In this document: one piece after another, positions 6,748 through 14,402 of the stretch
Position numbering within the stretch: position 1 is the stretch's first letter
Layout of the letters: each line of letters starts with the position of its first letter
NCBI GenBank assembly: GCA_016199935.1
Contig: JACQFS010000119.1
Location: forward strand, 1-34,434
DNA from: Verrucomicrobiota bacterium
GTDB taxonomy: Bacteria; Verrucomicrobiota; Verrucomicrobiia; Limisphaerales; JACQFS01
Length of the DNA stretch: 34,434 bases
Direction: 5' to 3'
Position numbers and translations under genes: made by a program
The notes under the pieces: model-generated
Database searches by the model: none
What the model was told of the DNA's origin: nothing
Seen by the model: the letters and a program-made list of their open reading frames with translations, nothing else

Positions 6748-7943
6748 AGCTCAAGCTCCTGGCCCTCACCGTCCTGCTCGCGTGGCTCGCGCCCGCGCGC
6801 GCCGCGGACGCGCCGCCGGCCGCCAACGGGCATCGCTTCCTGTTTCTCGTGGACGCCTCGACGAACCTCGCCCGCTGCCACGAGGCCACGGTGCAGACGG
6901 TGAACGAGCTCCTGCTTTCCGCGATGAACGGCGAGATGCGCACGGGCGACTCGTTTGCGATCTGGCCGTTCCGCGCGAAAGTTTTCACCGAAACCTTCCC
7001 GCCCGAGTCGTGGGTGGTGGATCTCAAGGACGATCACGCCGCGAACGCCAGGCAGTTCGTTGAGCGGTTGAAATTCGAGGGCCGCACGGGCATCGGCGCC
7101 GCGCTCGTTGAACTCGCCAAGGGCGTCGCGGCCTCGCGCTCGGTCACCGTGTTCCTCGTCACCGACGGCAGCGAACCGGTGACCGGCACGCCGTTCGACC
7201 TGTATGTGAACACGATCTTCCGCGATCAGGCCGCCGAGTTGCGCAAGAGTCGCAAACCCTTCGTCACCGCGTTCCTCGCCGTGGACGGAAAGATCATCGA
7301 TTGCCTGGTCAGCACCGGCGGGGAAAAAGTGCAGGTGCCGCGCATCCCGGCCGACGCGCGCCCGAAAGCCGCGCCGGCTCCGGCACCGGTCGCGGCCGTC
7401 GTGAAACCGAACGCGCCGGCTCCGCTGATCCTCACCAAGCCCAAGCCCGAGCCGGTGCCTGCGCCCGTCGAGCCGCCCGCGCCGGCACCCAAGCCGACGG
7501 TGGCCGCGACGCCGACTGAACCGGCCGTTCCGAAATCCGATCCGCCGGCGACGGAACCCGCAAAATCCGGGACGCCCACACCGCCGATGAGCCTGGGCAA
7601 ACTCGACGTCGAGCCGCCCAAGCCCAAAGCATCGCCGCCGCCGGTCACCGCTCCGGCACCCGCCGCCCAAACGCCCGCGCCCGTTGCGATCACGCCACCG
7701 CCGACAGCCGCACCCGCGACGGCGCAAGTGACGACCACCGCCGTCGCCGCGGCCACGAAGCCCGGCCTGCCGGCGGTGCTCGCGGGATTTCTACCCGAGT
7801 CGAAGCCGCTGCTCTCGCGGACCATGCTGCTCGCGATCGGCGTGCTGTTGATCGTGATGGCGACGGTGATCTGCTGGTTCATGGTCCGCGCCGCGCGCCC
7901 GGCCAAGGGCCCGAGCCTCATCTCGCGCTCGATGGAGCGGTGA
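6744..7943 (+). CDS. Exported vWA-like protein with Pro/Ala linker and C-terminal TM
   Basis: A 399-residue protein overlapping the NYN gene by 4 nt. Residues 1-21 are a signal peptide (MKLKLLALTVLLAWLAPARA). Residues ~28-190 look like a von Willebrand factor A domain: the first strand is FLFLVDASTN, a degenerate form of the DxSxS metal site in which the last Ser is Asn; a mid-domain segment is EGRTGIGAALVELA, and VFLVTDGSEP matches the third MIDAS loop. About 120 residues of Pro/Ala/Thr/Lys-rich linker follow (~205-340). Near the C-terminus a hydrophobic helix (MLLAIGVLLIVMATVICWF) anchors the protein in the membrane, with a short basic tail. A periplasmic metal-dependent binding role is inferred. 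Coupling to a predicted RNase is unexpected and may be accidental. Confidence 0.75.
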   Translation: MKLKLLALTVLLAWLAPARAADAPPAANGHRFLFLVDASTNLARCHEATVQTVNELLLSAMNGEMRTGDSFAIWPFRAKVFTETFPPESWVVDLKDDHAANARQFVERLKFEGRTGIGAALVELAKGVAASRSVTVFLVTDGSEPVTGTPFDLYVNTIFRDQAAELRKSRKPFVTAFLAVDGKIIDCLVSTGGEKVQVPRIPADARPKAAPAPAPVAAVVKPNAPAPLILTKPKPEPVPAPVEPPAPAPKPTVAATPTEPAVPKSDPPATEPAKSGTPTPPMSLGKLDVEPPKPKASPPPVTAPAPAAQTPAPVAITPPPTAAPATAQVTTTAVAAATKPGLPAVLAGFLPESKPLLSRTMLLAIGVLLIVMATVICWFMVRAARPAKGPSLISRSMER

Positions 7944-8065
7944 GCGGTCGCGAGCGTTGCGTTCAGCAATCGCCTCGATAATTTTTTCCGGAAGCCAAAC
8001 GAGGAAGCGCGCGGAAGAAAACCTCCACCTTGCAACCCGCCATCCGAAACCCGAAACTCTCCGCC

Positions 8066-8671
8066 ATGTTCACGGGCATCGTCGAAGAATCCGGCGTGAT
8101 CGGAAAAATCCGCCGCACCGCGCGCGGCATCGAGCTGACCGTGCGCGCGAAAGTCTGCGCGCGTGGCGTGAAGCTCGGCGACAGCATCGCGGTCAACGGC
8201 TGCTGCCTCACGCTCGTGAAGGCCGCGGGCCGCGGCGCGGCGCGGACGTTGCGCTTCGATCTGCTGCGCGAGACGTGGGAGCGCACGAGCTTCGCCCAGC
8301 TTAAAACCGGTTCCGCCGTGAACCTCGAACGCTCGTTGCGCGCGGACTCGCGGCTCGGCGGGCATTTCGTCACCGGCCACGTGGACGCGCCGGGCCGCAT
8401 CACGCGCTGGGAAAAATCCGGCGCGGACTGGCTCCTCGAAATCGCCGCGCCCGCCGCGGTGCGGCGCTACGTGATTTTCAAAGGCTCGATCGCGGTGGAT
8501 GGCATCAGCCTCACGGTGGCCAGCGTGGCGCGGGGAAAAATCCAGCTCTGGATCATCCCGCACACACGCGCGGTCACCGCGTTGCGCGAGCGGCGGACGG
8601 GCGACGTCGTGAATCTCGAAGCGGACCTGCTCGGCAAATACGTCGCGCAGTTCGTGCGGGCGCGGCGCTGA
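8066..8671 (+). CDS. ribE: Riboflavin synthase (alpha chain)
   Basis: A 201-residue protein, about the usual family length of 200-220. It catalyses dismutation of two 6,7-dimethyl-8-ribityllumazine molecules to riboflavin, the last step of the pathway, in the cytoplasm. It contains the two lumazine-binding barrels: the first begins MFTGIVEESGVIG and includes GDSIAVNGCCLTLV (~residues 43-56); the second begins GGHFVTGHVDAPG (~95-107) and includes KGSIAVDGISLTV. These are hallmark motifs of the family. The ATG at 8066 opens the invariant MFTGIV start. No other rib genes lie in the window and I see no FMN riboswitch in the 122 nt upstream. The stop is 3 nt from the stop of the convergent lipoprotein gene. 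Confidence 0.95.
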   Translation: MFTGIVEESGVIGKIRRTARGIELTVRAKVCARGVKLGDSIAVNGCCLTLVKAAGRGAARTLRFDLLRETWERTSFAQLKTGSAVNLERSLRADSRLGGHFVTGHVDAPGRITRWEKSGADWLLEIAAPAAVRRYVIFKGSIAVDGISLTVASVARGKIQLWIIPHTRAVTALRERRTGDVVNLEADLLGKYVAQFVRARR

Positions 8672-8674
8672 AGC

Positions 8675-8887
8675 TCAGTGGCGGTCAATGCTCAGCACCC
8701 GGCCGGGCGGGATGCTCGCGTCGTGGCCCTGGCCGTCCTTGAAGACGTAGGCGTTGTCCTTGATCACCGGCCGGGAGTAGGCGTCCACGGTGCGGCCGTT
8801 GGTGAGCTTGAGCACGTAGTGCGAGCGGCAGCCGGCGGCGGCGCCAACCACCACGACGAGGAGGAGGAGCTGGGCGGTTTTTTTCAT
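8675..8887 (-). CDS. Small YgdI/YgdR-like (DUF903) lipoprotein
   Basis: A 70-residue protein that starts at the ATG at 8887. The frame is open further upstream, but that part is the translated tRNA gene, so the short start is correct. MKKTAQLLLLVVVVGAAAGC is a lipoprotein signal peptide with the modified Cys at residue 20. The mature ~50 residues (YVLKLTNGRTVDAYSRP ... VFKDGQGHDASIPPGRVLSI) match the small SH3-like fold of DUF903 lipoproteins such as E. coli YgdI and YgdR, in which a short domain is tethered to the membrane. Its function is unknown in all organisms I recall. It lies 21 nt downstream of tRNA-Leu on the same strand and may be transcribed with it. Confidence 0.82.
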   Translation of the reverse strand: MKKTAQLLLLVVVVGAAAGCRSHYVLKLTNGRTVDAYSRPVIKDNAYVFKDGQGHDASIPPGRVLSIDRH

Positions 8888-8908
8888 AGGCTGGGTTGGA
8901 GGAAAAAT

Positions 8909-8993
8909 TGGTGCGCACGGCAGGACTTGAACCTGCACACCTTTCGGCACTACCACCTCAAAGTAGCGTGTCTGCCAATTCCACCACGTGCGC
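8909..8993 (-). tRNA. tRNA-Leu (anticodon GAG)
   Basis: The reverse strand folds as a class II tRNA of 85 nt including an encoded CCA end (8909-8911). The acceptor stem GCGCACG pairs with CGTGCGC, followed by discriminator A. The D-arm is TGGTGGAATTGGCAGACAC. The anticodon arm is CTACT-TTGAGGT-GGTAG with anticodon GAG; one T-G pair closes the stem. There is a long variable arm, and a T-arm GCAGG-TTCAAGT-CCTGC. The sequence closely follows the bacterial Leu-GAG pattern and reads CUC/CUU codons; CTC is a frequent Leu codon in this GC-rich DNA. Confidence 0.96.
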
Positions 8994-9072
8994 AACGGGC
9001 CGGTATAAAGCCGCCTCCCGGCGCGCGGTGCAAGAGGTTTTTCCGCGCGCGCGGCGGGCGGGAGTTTTTGAA

Positions 9073-9107
9073 TTGGTTTTCCGGGCCGGCTCGTCTAGCG
9101 TTGCCGC
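9073..9107 (+). promoter_or_regulatory. Putative leaderless promoter of the TPR gene
   Basis: TTGGTT (9073-9078) and TAGCGT (9096-9101) are separated by 17 nt, a fair match to a sigma-70 -35/-10 pair. The -10 box ends 6 nt before the ATG at 9108, which would put the transcription start at the start codon. No Shine-Dalgarno sequence precedes the gene. Confidence 0.45.
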
Positions 9108-10502
9108 ATGGCCGAAAAGAACCTCACGGAAGTTCCGCGCGAACTGCGCGACCAGTTTGAGAAGGGCATGACCGCGCTCCAGCGGAGCAACTTCGACTAT
9201 GCGATCCAGTTTTTCACGTTCGCGCTGAGCAAGGAGCCGGGCTTCTTCGAGGCGCGCAAGGCGCTGCGGGCGACGCAATTCAAAAAGGCCGGCGCGGGCG
9301 GCGGCTTCTTCAAAAAAATGATCGGCACCGCAAGCAACTCGCCGCTCGCGGCCAAAGCGCAGGTGCAGATGCGCAACAACCCGCTCGATGCCATCGCCAC
9401 CTGCGAGCAGATCCTCAACTCCGATCCCAACAGCACCAGCGCGCACAAGGTCCTCGCCGAGGCCGCCGCCGCCGCGGACCTGCACAAGACCGCCATTCTT
9501 TCGCTGGAGATCATCCTGAAAAATTCGCCGAAGGATCGCGAACTCACGATCCAGCTCGCCGATTCGCTCGCCGCCATCGGCGAGGTGGCCAGAGCCGAGC
9601 AGTTGCTCCACGAGTTGCTCCGCTCCCGACCGACCGACGGCGATCTCGCCTCGCATTTGAAAAATATTTCCGCCCGCCGCACGATGAAGGAGGGCCAATA
9701 CGACAAGGCCGGCGAGGAAGGCGTCACCTATCGCGACATGCTCAAGAGCAAGACCGACTCGGAATCGCTCGAACAGGAAAAGCGCGAGGTGAAGAGCGAA
9801 GACCTGACGCAAAAGCTGATCCGCGAAACCGAGGCGCGCATCGCGAAGGAACCGGGCAACCTGAAGCTGCTCCGCTCCTGCGCCGAGTATTACTCGCAGA
9901 TCAAGGACTACGACAAGGCGCTCGAATACTACCGCCGCATCTCCGGCTCCGAGGGCGCGACTGATCCGTCGTTGGAAAAAGCCATCTCGGAAACCGCGAT
10001 GAAGAAGCTCGACCACGGCCTCGCGCAACTCGACGAGGCCAACCCCGATCACGCCCCGCGCCTGGCGCAGCTCAAGGCCGAGCGCCACGCCTTCCTCCTC
10101 GCCGACACGCAACGCCGCGCCGAGAAGTATCCGACCGACCTCGACATCCGTTTCGAACTCGGCCGCCTGTTCTTCGAGGGCGGAAAAATGAACGAGGCGA
10201 TGGCGGAATTCCAGAAGGCCCAGAACAATCCGCACCGCCGCCTCTCCGCGATGGGCTATCTTGCACAGTGTTTTGCCAAGAGCGGCAAAATCGACATCGC
10301 GGCGAAAAAATTTCAGGAAGCCATCAAGGAGAAGCTCGTGCTCGACGACGAGAAGAAGGACCTCATCTACAACTACGGCTGCGTGCTCGAGAAAATGGGC
10401 AAGGCCGACGAGGCCATCGAGCAGTTCAAGCTCATCTACGAGGCCGACATCGGCTACCGCGACGTCGCCGCCAAGGTGGACGCGTATTATTCGGGCCGCT
10501 GA
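9108..10502 (+). CDS. Tetratricopeptide (TPR) repeat protein
   Basis: A 464-residue protein without signal peptide, so probably cytoplasmic. The N-terminal repeat contains EKGMTALQRSNFDYAIQFFTFALSKEP in shorter blocks around residues 19-45, with the TPR pattern of small and aromatic residues. Further TPR units are visible near NPLDAIATCEQILNSDPNS, LHKTAILSLEIILKNSPKD, ARAEQLLHELLRSRPTD, KDYDKALEYYRRI, KMNEAMAEFQKA, KIDIAAKKFQEAI and KADEAIEQFKLIY. The middle (~residues 200-245) is a charged helical segment rich in Glu and Lys. TPR proteins are scaffolds for protein complexes; no partner can be named. The final 16 nt overlap the 3' end of the convergent helicase gene, so antisense overlap of the two mRNAs is expected. 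Confidence 0.85.
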   Translation: MAEKNLTEVPRELRDQFEKGMTALQRSNFDYAIQFFTFALSKEPGFFEARKALRATQFKKAGAGGGFFKKMIGTASNSPLAAKAQVQMRNNPLDAIATCEQILNSDPNSTSAHKVLAEAAAAADLHKTAILSLEIILKNSPKDRELTIQLADSLAAIGEVARAEQLLHELLRSRPTDGDLASHLKNISARRTMKEGQYDKAGEEGVTYRDMLKSKTDSESLEQEKREVKSEDLTQKLIRETEARIAKEPGNLKLLRSCAEYYSQIKDYDKALEYYRRISGSEGATDPSLEKAISETAMKKLDHGLAQLDEANPDHAPRLAQLKAERHAFLLADTQRRAEKYPTDLDIRFELGRLFFEGGKMNEAMAEFQKAQNNPHRRLSAMGYLAQCFAKSGKIDIAAKKFQEAIKEKLVLDDEKKDLIYNYGCVLEKMGKADEAIEQFKLIYEADIGYRDVAAKVDAYYSGR

Positions 10503-12823
10503 GGCACGCCCGACCAAAAGTTTTCCGCCGCCCGCGCGATCTCGGCCGCGCCCCGCACACGCCGCACCCGCCACCACGACGGCAGCAGCGCCGCGTAGTT
10601 TTCCTCGCGCCACCGCGCGTCAATGAGCAGCACCGCGCCGCGATCCGTTTCCGAGCGGATGACGCGGCCGGCCGCCTGCACCACGCGGTTCACGCCGGGG
10701 AAACGGTAGGCGAATGCGAAGCCGTCCTCGCCGCGCTCCGCAAAATGCTGCCGCATCCATTCGCGCTCCGGCCCGACCTGCGGCAGGCCGACGCCGACGA
10801 GCACCGCGCCGATGAGCCGTTCGCCCGTGAGATCAATGCCCTCGCCGAACGCCCCGCCCAGCACGGCGAAACCGGCGAGCGTTTGATCGTGTTCCGCGTC
10901 GAACTCGGCCAGAAAACTGGCGCGCTCCGCGTCGCTCATGCCGCCGCGTTGGACGAGGAAGCGCGCGCCCGTCAGCCGAGCCTCGACGAGCGGACGCACG
11001 GCTTCGAGGTAGGAGTAGGACGGAAAGAACACGAGGTAGTTCCCGCGCCGCGCCGCGAGAAACGCCGCGATGGATTCGGCGACGGCCGCCGCGCTGGCCG
11101 CGCGCGATTTGAAATCGGTGCGCACCGTGTCCTCGATGAGCACGCCGAAATTCTCCGGCGGAAACGGCGAAGGCAATTGCAGCGTCCCGTCCCCTGCCCC
11201 GCCGCCGAGGAGGCGTCGGAAAAAATCCAGCGGCGAGAGCGGGGCCGAGAACATCACCGCCGCTCGGCCACGCGCGAGCGCCTCGGCCAGCCGCTTCGAG
11301 GGATCGAGGCAGAAGAGCCGCAGCCGCCAGTCGTCTCCCGGCCCGGCCAGCAGGACGTAGTTTTCATCAAAGCCCTCCGCGGTGCGAACGAAGCGGTGCG
11401 CCTCGAAGTAGAGTTGCAGCAGTTCATCGCGAAACGGCGCCGGCCGGTTTTGCGCGAGCCACGCCTCGGCGAGCGCGAGGAATTTTTTCAGCAGCTCCGG
11501 CAGCTCCTGGGGCAGGTCGCGGCTCGCGGGATTTTCCGCCGCGAACTTTTTCGCGAACGAAGCGATCTTGCCGAGCGCGCGGCCGCACGCGGGCAGTTCC
11601 TCCGTGATGGCGCGGCGCACGGCGGCGAGAGGCGCGGCGCGAAGTTCCGCCGAAAACATCTCGCGCCCGCGCTCAACGAGGTTGTGCGCCTCGTCCACGA
11701 GGAAGGCGTAGTCGCCGGGGCCGTCCTCGAAGAAGCGGCGGAGATTCACGGCGGGATCGAAAACGTAATTGTAGTCGGCGATGATCGCGTCGCACCAAGT
11801 CGCGGCGTCGAGCGAGAGTTCGAACGGGCAGACCTCGTGCCGGCGCGCGACCTCCTCGATGACCTCGCGCGTGAGCGACTCGCGGCCAAGCGCGTCGCGC
11901 AGTGCGGGCTTCACGCGGTCGTAGTAGCCGCGGGCGAACGGGCACTCGGCGGCGTCGCAGGGTTTCCTTTCGCCGAAACAAATCTTGTCGCGCGCGGTGA
12001 GCGTGACCGCGCGCAGACGCAGACCGCCGCGGCGCAGGTCGGCCACGGCCTGCTCTGCCACGGCCCGACCGCTGGTCTTGGCGGTGAGGTAAAACAGTTT
12101 GCTGAAGTGACCCTCGGCCATCGCCTTTGTCGCGGGAAAAATCACGGAGATGGTTTTGCCGATGCCCGTGGGGGCTTCCGCAAAGAGCCGGCCGCCACGC
12201 GCGAGCGTGCGATACGCCGCGACCGCGAACTCGCGCTGGCCCGCGCGGTATTCGGCAAAGGGAAACGCCAGTGCGCGGATGGACTCGTCGCGCGTCCCGG
12301 CCCAGCAGAACTGCTCGCCGAGCCACGCGACGTATTCGCCGGTCACGCGCGCGAAGAACTCCGCGAGCTGCGCGTCGGAAAAACTTTCGCGCAGCGTGGT
12401 GACGTGGCCGGAATCGAGTTCGAGATAGGTCAGGCGCACCTCGAGCGACGGGATTTTTTCGGCGGCGCACCAGATGGCCGCGTAGATTTTTCCCTGCGCC
12501 CAGTGGAGCGGGTCGGCTTCGCCGTCCCATTTGCCGGCGATGGTTTTGATTTCCTCCAGCCACGGCGCACACGCGCCGCGCCAGCGGCCGTCCACGCGGC
12601 CCTTGATTTCCAGCGTGAATCCGTCGGCTTCGAGCACGCACGCGAGCGGCACTTCCTTCTCATAACCCTCGGGCCGTGCCTGCTGCACGCGCTGATGGCC
12701 GCGCGTGCCCGCGAGCGCGCGCGACGCGCCGGTGAACTCCCCGCGCCCGCCGAGGTCGCCGGTGCGGCACGCGAACTCCACGAGTTCGCGGACGGAAACG
12801 GTGAGCGTGCGCGGGGCGGCCAT
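10487..12823 (-). CDS. Rad3/DinG-type Fe-S helicase with N-terminal nuclease-like domain
   Basis: A 778-residue protein starting at the ATG at 12823 (MAAPRTLTVSVRELVEF). The C-terminal ~580 residues are a superfamily 2 XPD/DinG helicase: Walker A APTGIGKT at 217-224, a DEAH box at 377-380 (LVDEAHN), and four cysteines at 282, 289, 294 and 332 placed between them as in the 4Fe-4S domain of XPD and DinG. Conserved C-terminal helicase motifs follow, including GEGIDLTG and QAAGRVIRS. Residues ~1-130 carry the pattern of a PD-(D/E)XK nuclease of the RecB/Cas4 type: D78 in GRVDG, E91-I-K93 in LEEIKT, and Q110-x3-Y114. The protein likely unwinds and possibly cuts 5'-overhang or damaged DNA; activity of the nuclease part is inferred. 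It is transcribed away from the patatin gene. Confidence 0.88.
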   Translation of the reverse strand: MAAPRTLTVSVRELVEFACRTGDLGGRGEFTGASRALAGTRGHQRVQQARPEGYEKEVPLACVLEADGFTLEIKGRVDGRWRGACAPWLEEIKTIAGKWDGEADPLHWAQGKIYAAIWCAAEKIPSLEVRLTYLELDSGHVTTLRESFSDAQLAEFFARVTGEYVAWLGEQFCWAGTRDESIRALAFPFAEYRAGQREFAVAAYRTLARGGRLFAEAPTGIGKTISVIFPATKAMAEGHFSKLFYLTAKTSGRAVAEQAVADLRRGGLRLRAVTLTARDKICFGERKPCDAAECPFARGYYDRVKPALRDALGRESLTREVIEEVARRHEVCPFELSLDAATWCDAIIADYNYVFDPAVNLRRFFEDGPGDYAFLVDEAHNLVERGREMFSAELRAAPLAAVRRAITEELPACGRALGKIASFAKKFAAENPASRDLPQELPELLKKFLALAEAWLAQNRPAPFRDELLQLYFEAHRFVRTAEGFDENYVLLAGPGDDWRLRLFCLDPSKRLAEALARGRAAVMFSAPLSPLDFFRRLLGGGAGDGTLQLPSPFPPENFGVLIEDTVRTDFKSRAASAAAVAESIAAFLAARRGNYLVFFPSYSYLEAVRPLVEARLTGARFLVQRGGMSDAERASFLAEFDAEHDQTLAGFAVLGGAFGEGIDLTGERLIGAVLVGVGLPQVGPEREWMRQHFAERGEDGFAFAYRFPGVNRVVQAAGRVIRSETDRGAVLLIDARWREENYAALLPSWWRVRRVRGAAEIARAAENFWSGVPQRPE

Positions 12824-12860
12824 GTGGGGCGAAAATATTTGATCTCGTGCAATACGGTGA

Positions 12861-12905
12861 CGGAGTGCGGGCTTTAGCCCGCTTCGATGTCCGTCGTCGT
12901 GCGGC
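12861..12905. repeat. Dispersed palindromic repeat, copy 1
   Basis: GCGGGC-TTTA-GCCCGC (12867-12882) is followed by GCTTCGATGTCCGTCG and TCGTGCGGC. The core hairpin plus the tail resembles 17546-17587 (GCGGCG-TTCA-CGCCGC, then TTCCGTGTCCGTCGTGCGGC). It lies in the 205-nt gap between the divergent helicase and patatin genes. Confidence 0.55.
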
Positions 12906-12944
12906 ATCGAGAATGCCCGGCCCGCTGGCACTTTGCACGTTGAA

Positions 12945-12960
12945 GCGGCGTGAACGCCGC
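12945..12960. repeat. Palindrome core, inverted relative to 17552-17567
   Basis: GCGGCG-TGAA-CGCCGC is a perfect 6-bp stem with a 4-nt loop. It is the exact reverse complement of the hairpin at 17552-17567, and it is flanked by AAGC and GCTCC. It occupies the same 205-nt gap as the repeat at 12861. Confidence 0.55.
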
Positions 12961-13028
12961 GCTCCGGCTCCGCGGCTCCGCCCACGGCGCGCTTGACCCG
13001 TCGCGCATTTGTCCTGAACCTCGCGCGC

Positions 13029-14402
13029 GTGAAATCCTTCTTGGCGACTGCGCCGGTGCGCCTTCTGATTTTGACCGTCGGCCTGATGTTCGCGGGTTGC
13101 GCGCACGGGCCGGTCAACGCGCCGCTGTCGGGCAGCACCGGCGGCCCCGGTTATTATTTCCGCAATGAACCCCAGCCGGGCAACGCGGAGGACACGCTGT
13201 TCATCCTCGCGTTCTCGGGTGGCGGCACGCGGGCGGCGGCGTTCGCCTACGGCGTGCTCGAGGGGCTGGCCGAGACGCACGTGCGGCGCGACGGCAAGCT
13301 GCACCGGATGCTCGACGAGGTGGACGCGATCACGGCGGTGTCGGGCGGGAGCTTCACCGCGGCGGCGTTCGGACTGCAGGGCGATAAAATTTTCGAGACG
13401 TTTCCCGACGCCTTCCTCAAGCGCAACGTGCAGGCCAACCTCGCGTGGCGCACGCTCGACCCGCTGCGCTGGCCGCGGTTCTGTTCGGGCCGCTACGGCC
13501 GCTCGGAGATGGCGGAGGAGTATTATGACAAAATCCTTTTCCACGGCGCGACGTTCGCCGCGCTGCAACGGCCCGGCGCGCCGTTCATCATCATCAACGC
13601 GACGGACATCAAGGCCGGTTCGCGCTTTGAGTTCACGCAGGATTATTTCGACCTGCTGTGCTCGGACCTGCGGAGTTTTCCCGTTTCGCGCGCGGTCGCG
13701 GCGTCGTCGGCGGTGCCGGGCTTGCTGACGCCGATCACATTGCATAACTACGCCGGCGAGTGCGGCTACGCCCCTCCAACTTGGATGTCCGCCCAGTCCA
13801 CCAACCGCCCCGGCCGGCTGCGGCTGCGCGCGGAGGAACTCGGCCGCTACCTCAACCCGACGAACCACCCGTTCATGCACCTGGTGGACGGCGGGGTGTC
13901 GGACAATCTCGGCCTGCGCTCGCTGCTCGACGCGCTGATGATCATCGAGGCCGAGCCGTCGCTCGCGCGCCAGCAGCAGATTCAAAAGGTGAAGCGGCTC
14001 GTGCTCATCAGCGCCAACGCCCACTCGTCGCCGGAGAACGATTGGGACCGGCACGAATCGCCGCCCAACTCGATCGCCGTCGCGGCGAAGGCGGCGAGCC
14101 ACACGCTCGATCATTTTTCCTTCGAGACGCTGGAGCTGATCAAGGACGTGTTTGAAAAACTGCGCGGCACGTCCGGCGCGAGCAACGGGTTGAAGCTGTA
14201 TCCGATCTTCCTGAACTTCTCGGAGTTCGCGGACCCGCAGAAGCAGCGGTTCTTCATGAACCTGCCCACTTCATTTTCGCTCTCCGACAATCAGGTGGAT
14301 CACCTGCGCAAGGCCGGACGCCAACTGCTCCACCAGTCGCCGGAGTTCCGTGAATTCGTCCACGACTTCGCCACGCCGGCCGGCAAGGCGTCGAAGCCGT
14401 GA
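13029..14402 (+). CDS. Patatin-like phospholipase, lipoprotein
   Basis: A 457-residue protein, counted from the GTG at 13029. This start gives a clean signal peptide (VKSFLATAPVRLLILTVGLM then FAGC) with a lipoprotein-type Cys; a TTG at 12993 would add 12 residues. The patatin fold is shown by the Gly-rich oxyanion loop FSGGGTRAAAFAYGVLEGL (~residues 61-79), by the nucleophile segment TAVSGGSFTAAAFG with the active Ser in VSGGS (the usual GxSxG begins with Val or Ala here), and by the catalytic Asp in HLVDGGVSDNLGLRSL. Patatins hydrolyse acyl esters of membrane or storage lipids with a Ser-Asp dyad. The position on the outside of the inner membrane or on the outer membrane is inferred. The TGA at 14400-14402 overlaps the GTG of the downstream glycosylase gene, so the two form a coupled pair. 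Confidence 0.88.
   Translation: MKSFLATAPVRLLILTVGLMFAGCAHGPVNAPLSGSTGGPGYYFRNEPQPGNAEDTLFILAFSGGGTRAAAFAYGVLEGLAETHVRRDGKLHRMLDEVDAITAVSGGSFTAAAFGLQGDKIFETFPDAFLKRNVQANLAWRTLDPLRWPRFCSGRYGRSEMAEEYYDKILFHGATFAALQRPGAPFIIINATDIKAGSRFEFTQDYFDLLCSDLRSFPVSRAVAASSAVPGLLTPITLHNYAGECGYAPPTWMSAQSTNRPGRLRLRAEELGRYLNPTNHPFMHLVDGGVSDNLGLRSLLDALMIIEAEPSLARQQQIQKVKRLVLISANAHSSPENDWDRHESPPNSIAVAAKAASHTLDHFSFETLELIKDVFEKLRGTSGASNGLKLYPIFLNFSEFADPQKQRFFMNLPTSFSLSDNQVDHLRKAGRQLLHQSPEFREFVHDFATPAGKASKP

Noticed and set aside
7944-8065. FMN riboswitch upstream of riboflavin synthase
   Set aside because: None of the conserved RFN blocks, such as the AGGGGCAGGG-type core, can be found in the 122 nt.
8888-8995. 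N-terminal extension of the lipoprotein (MRTWWNWQTRYFEVVV...)
   Set aside because: This peptide is the translation of the tRNA-Leu gene, a familiar false start; the lipoprotein signal peptide begins at 8887.
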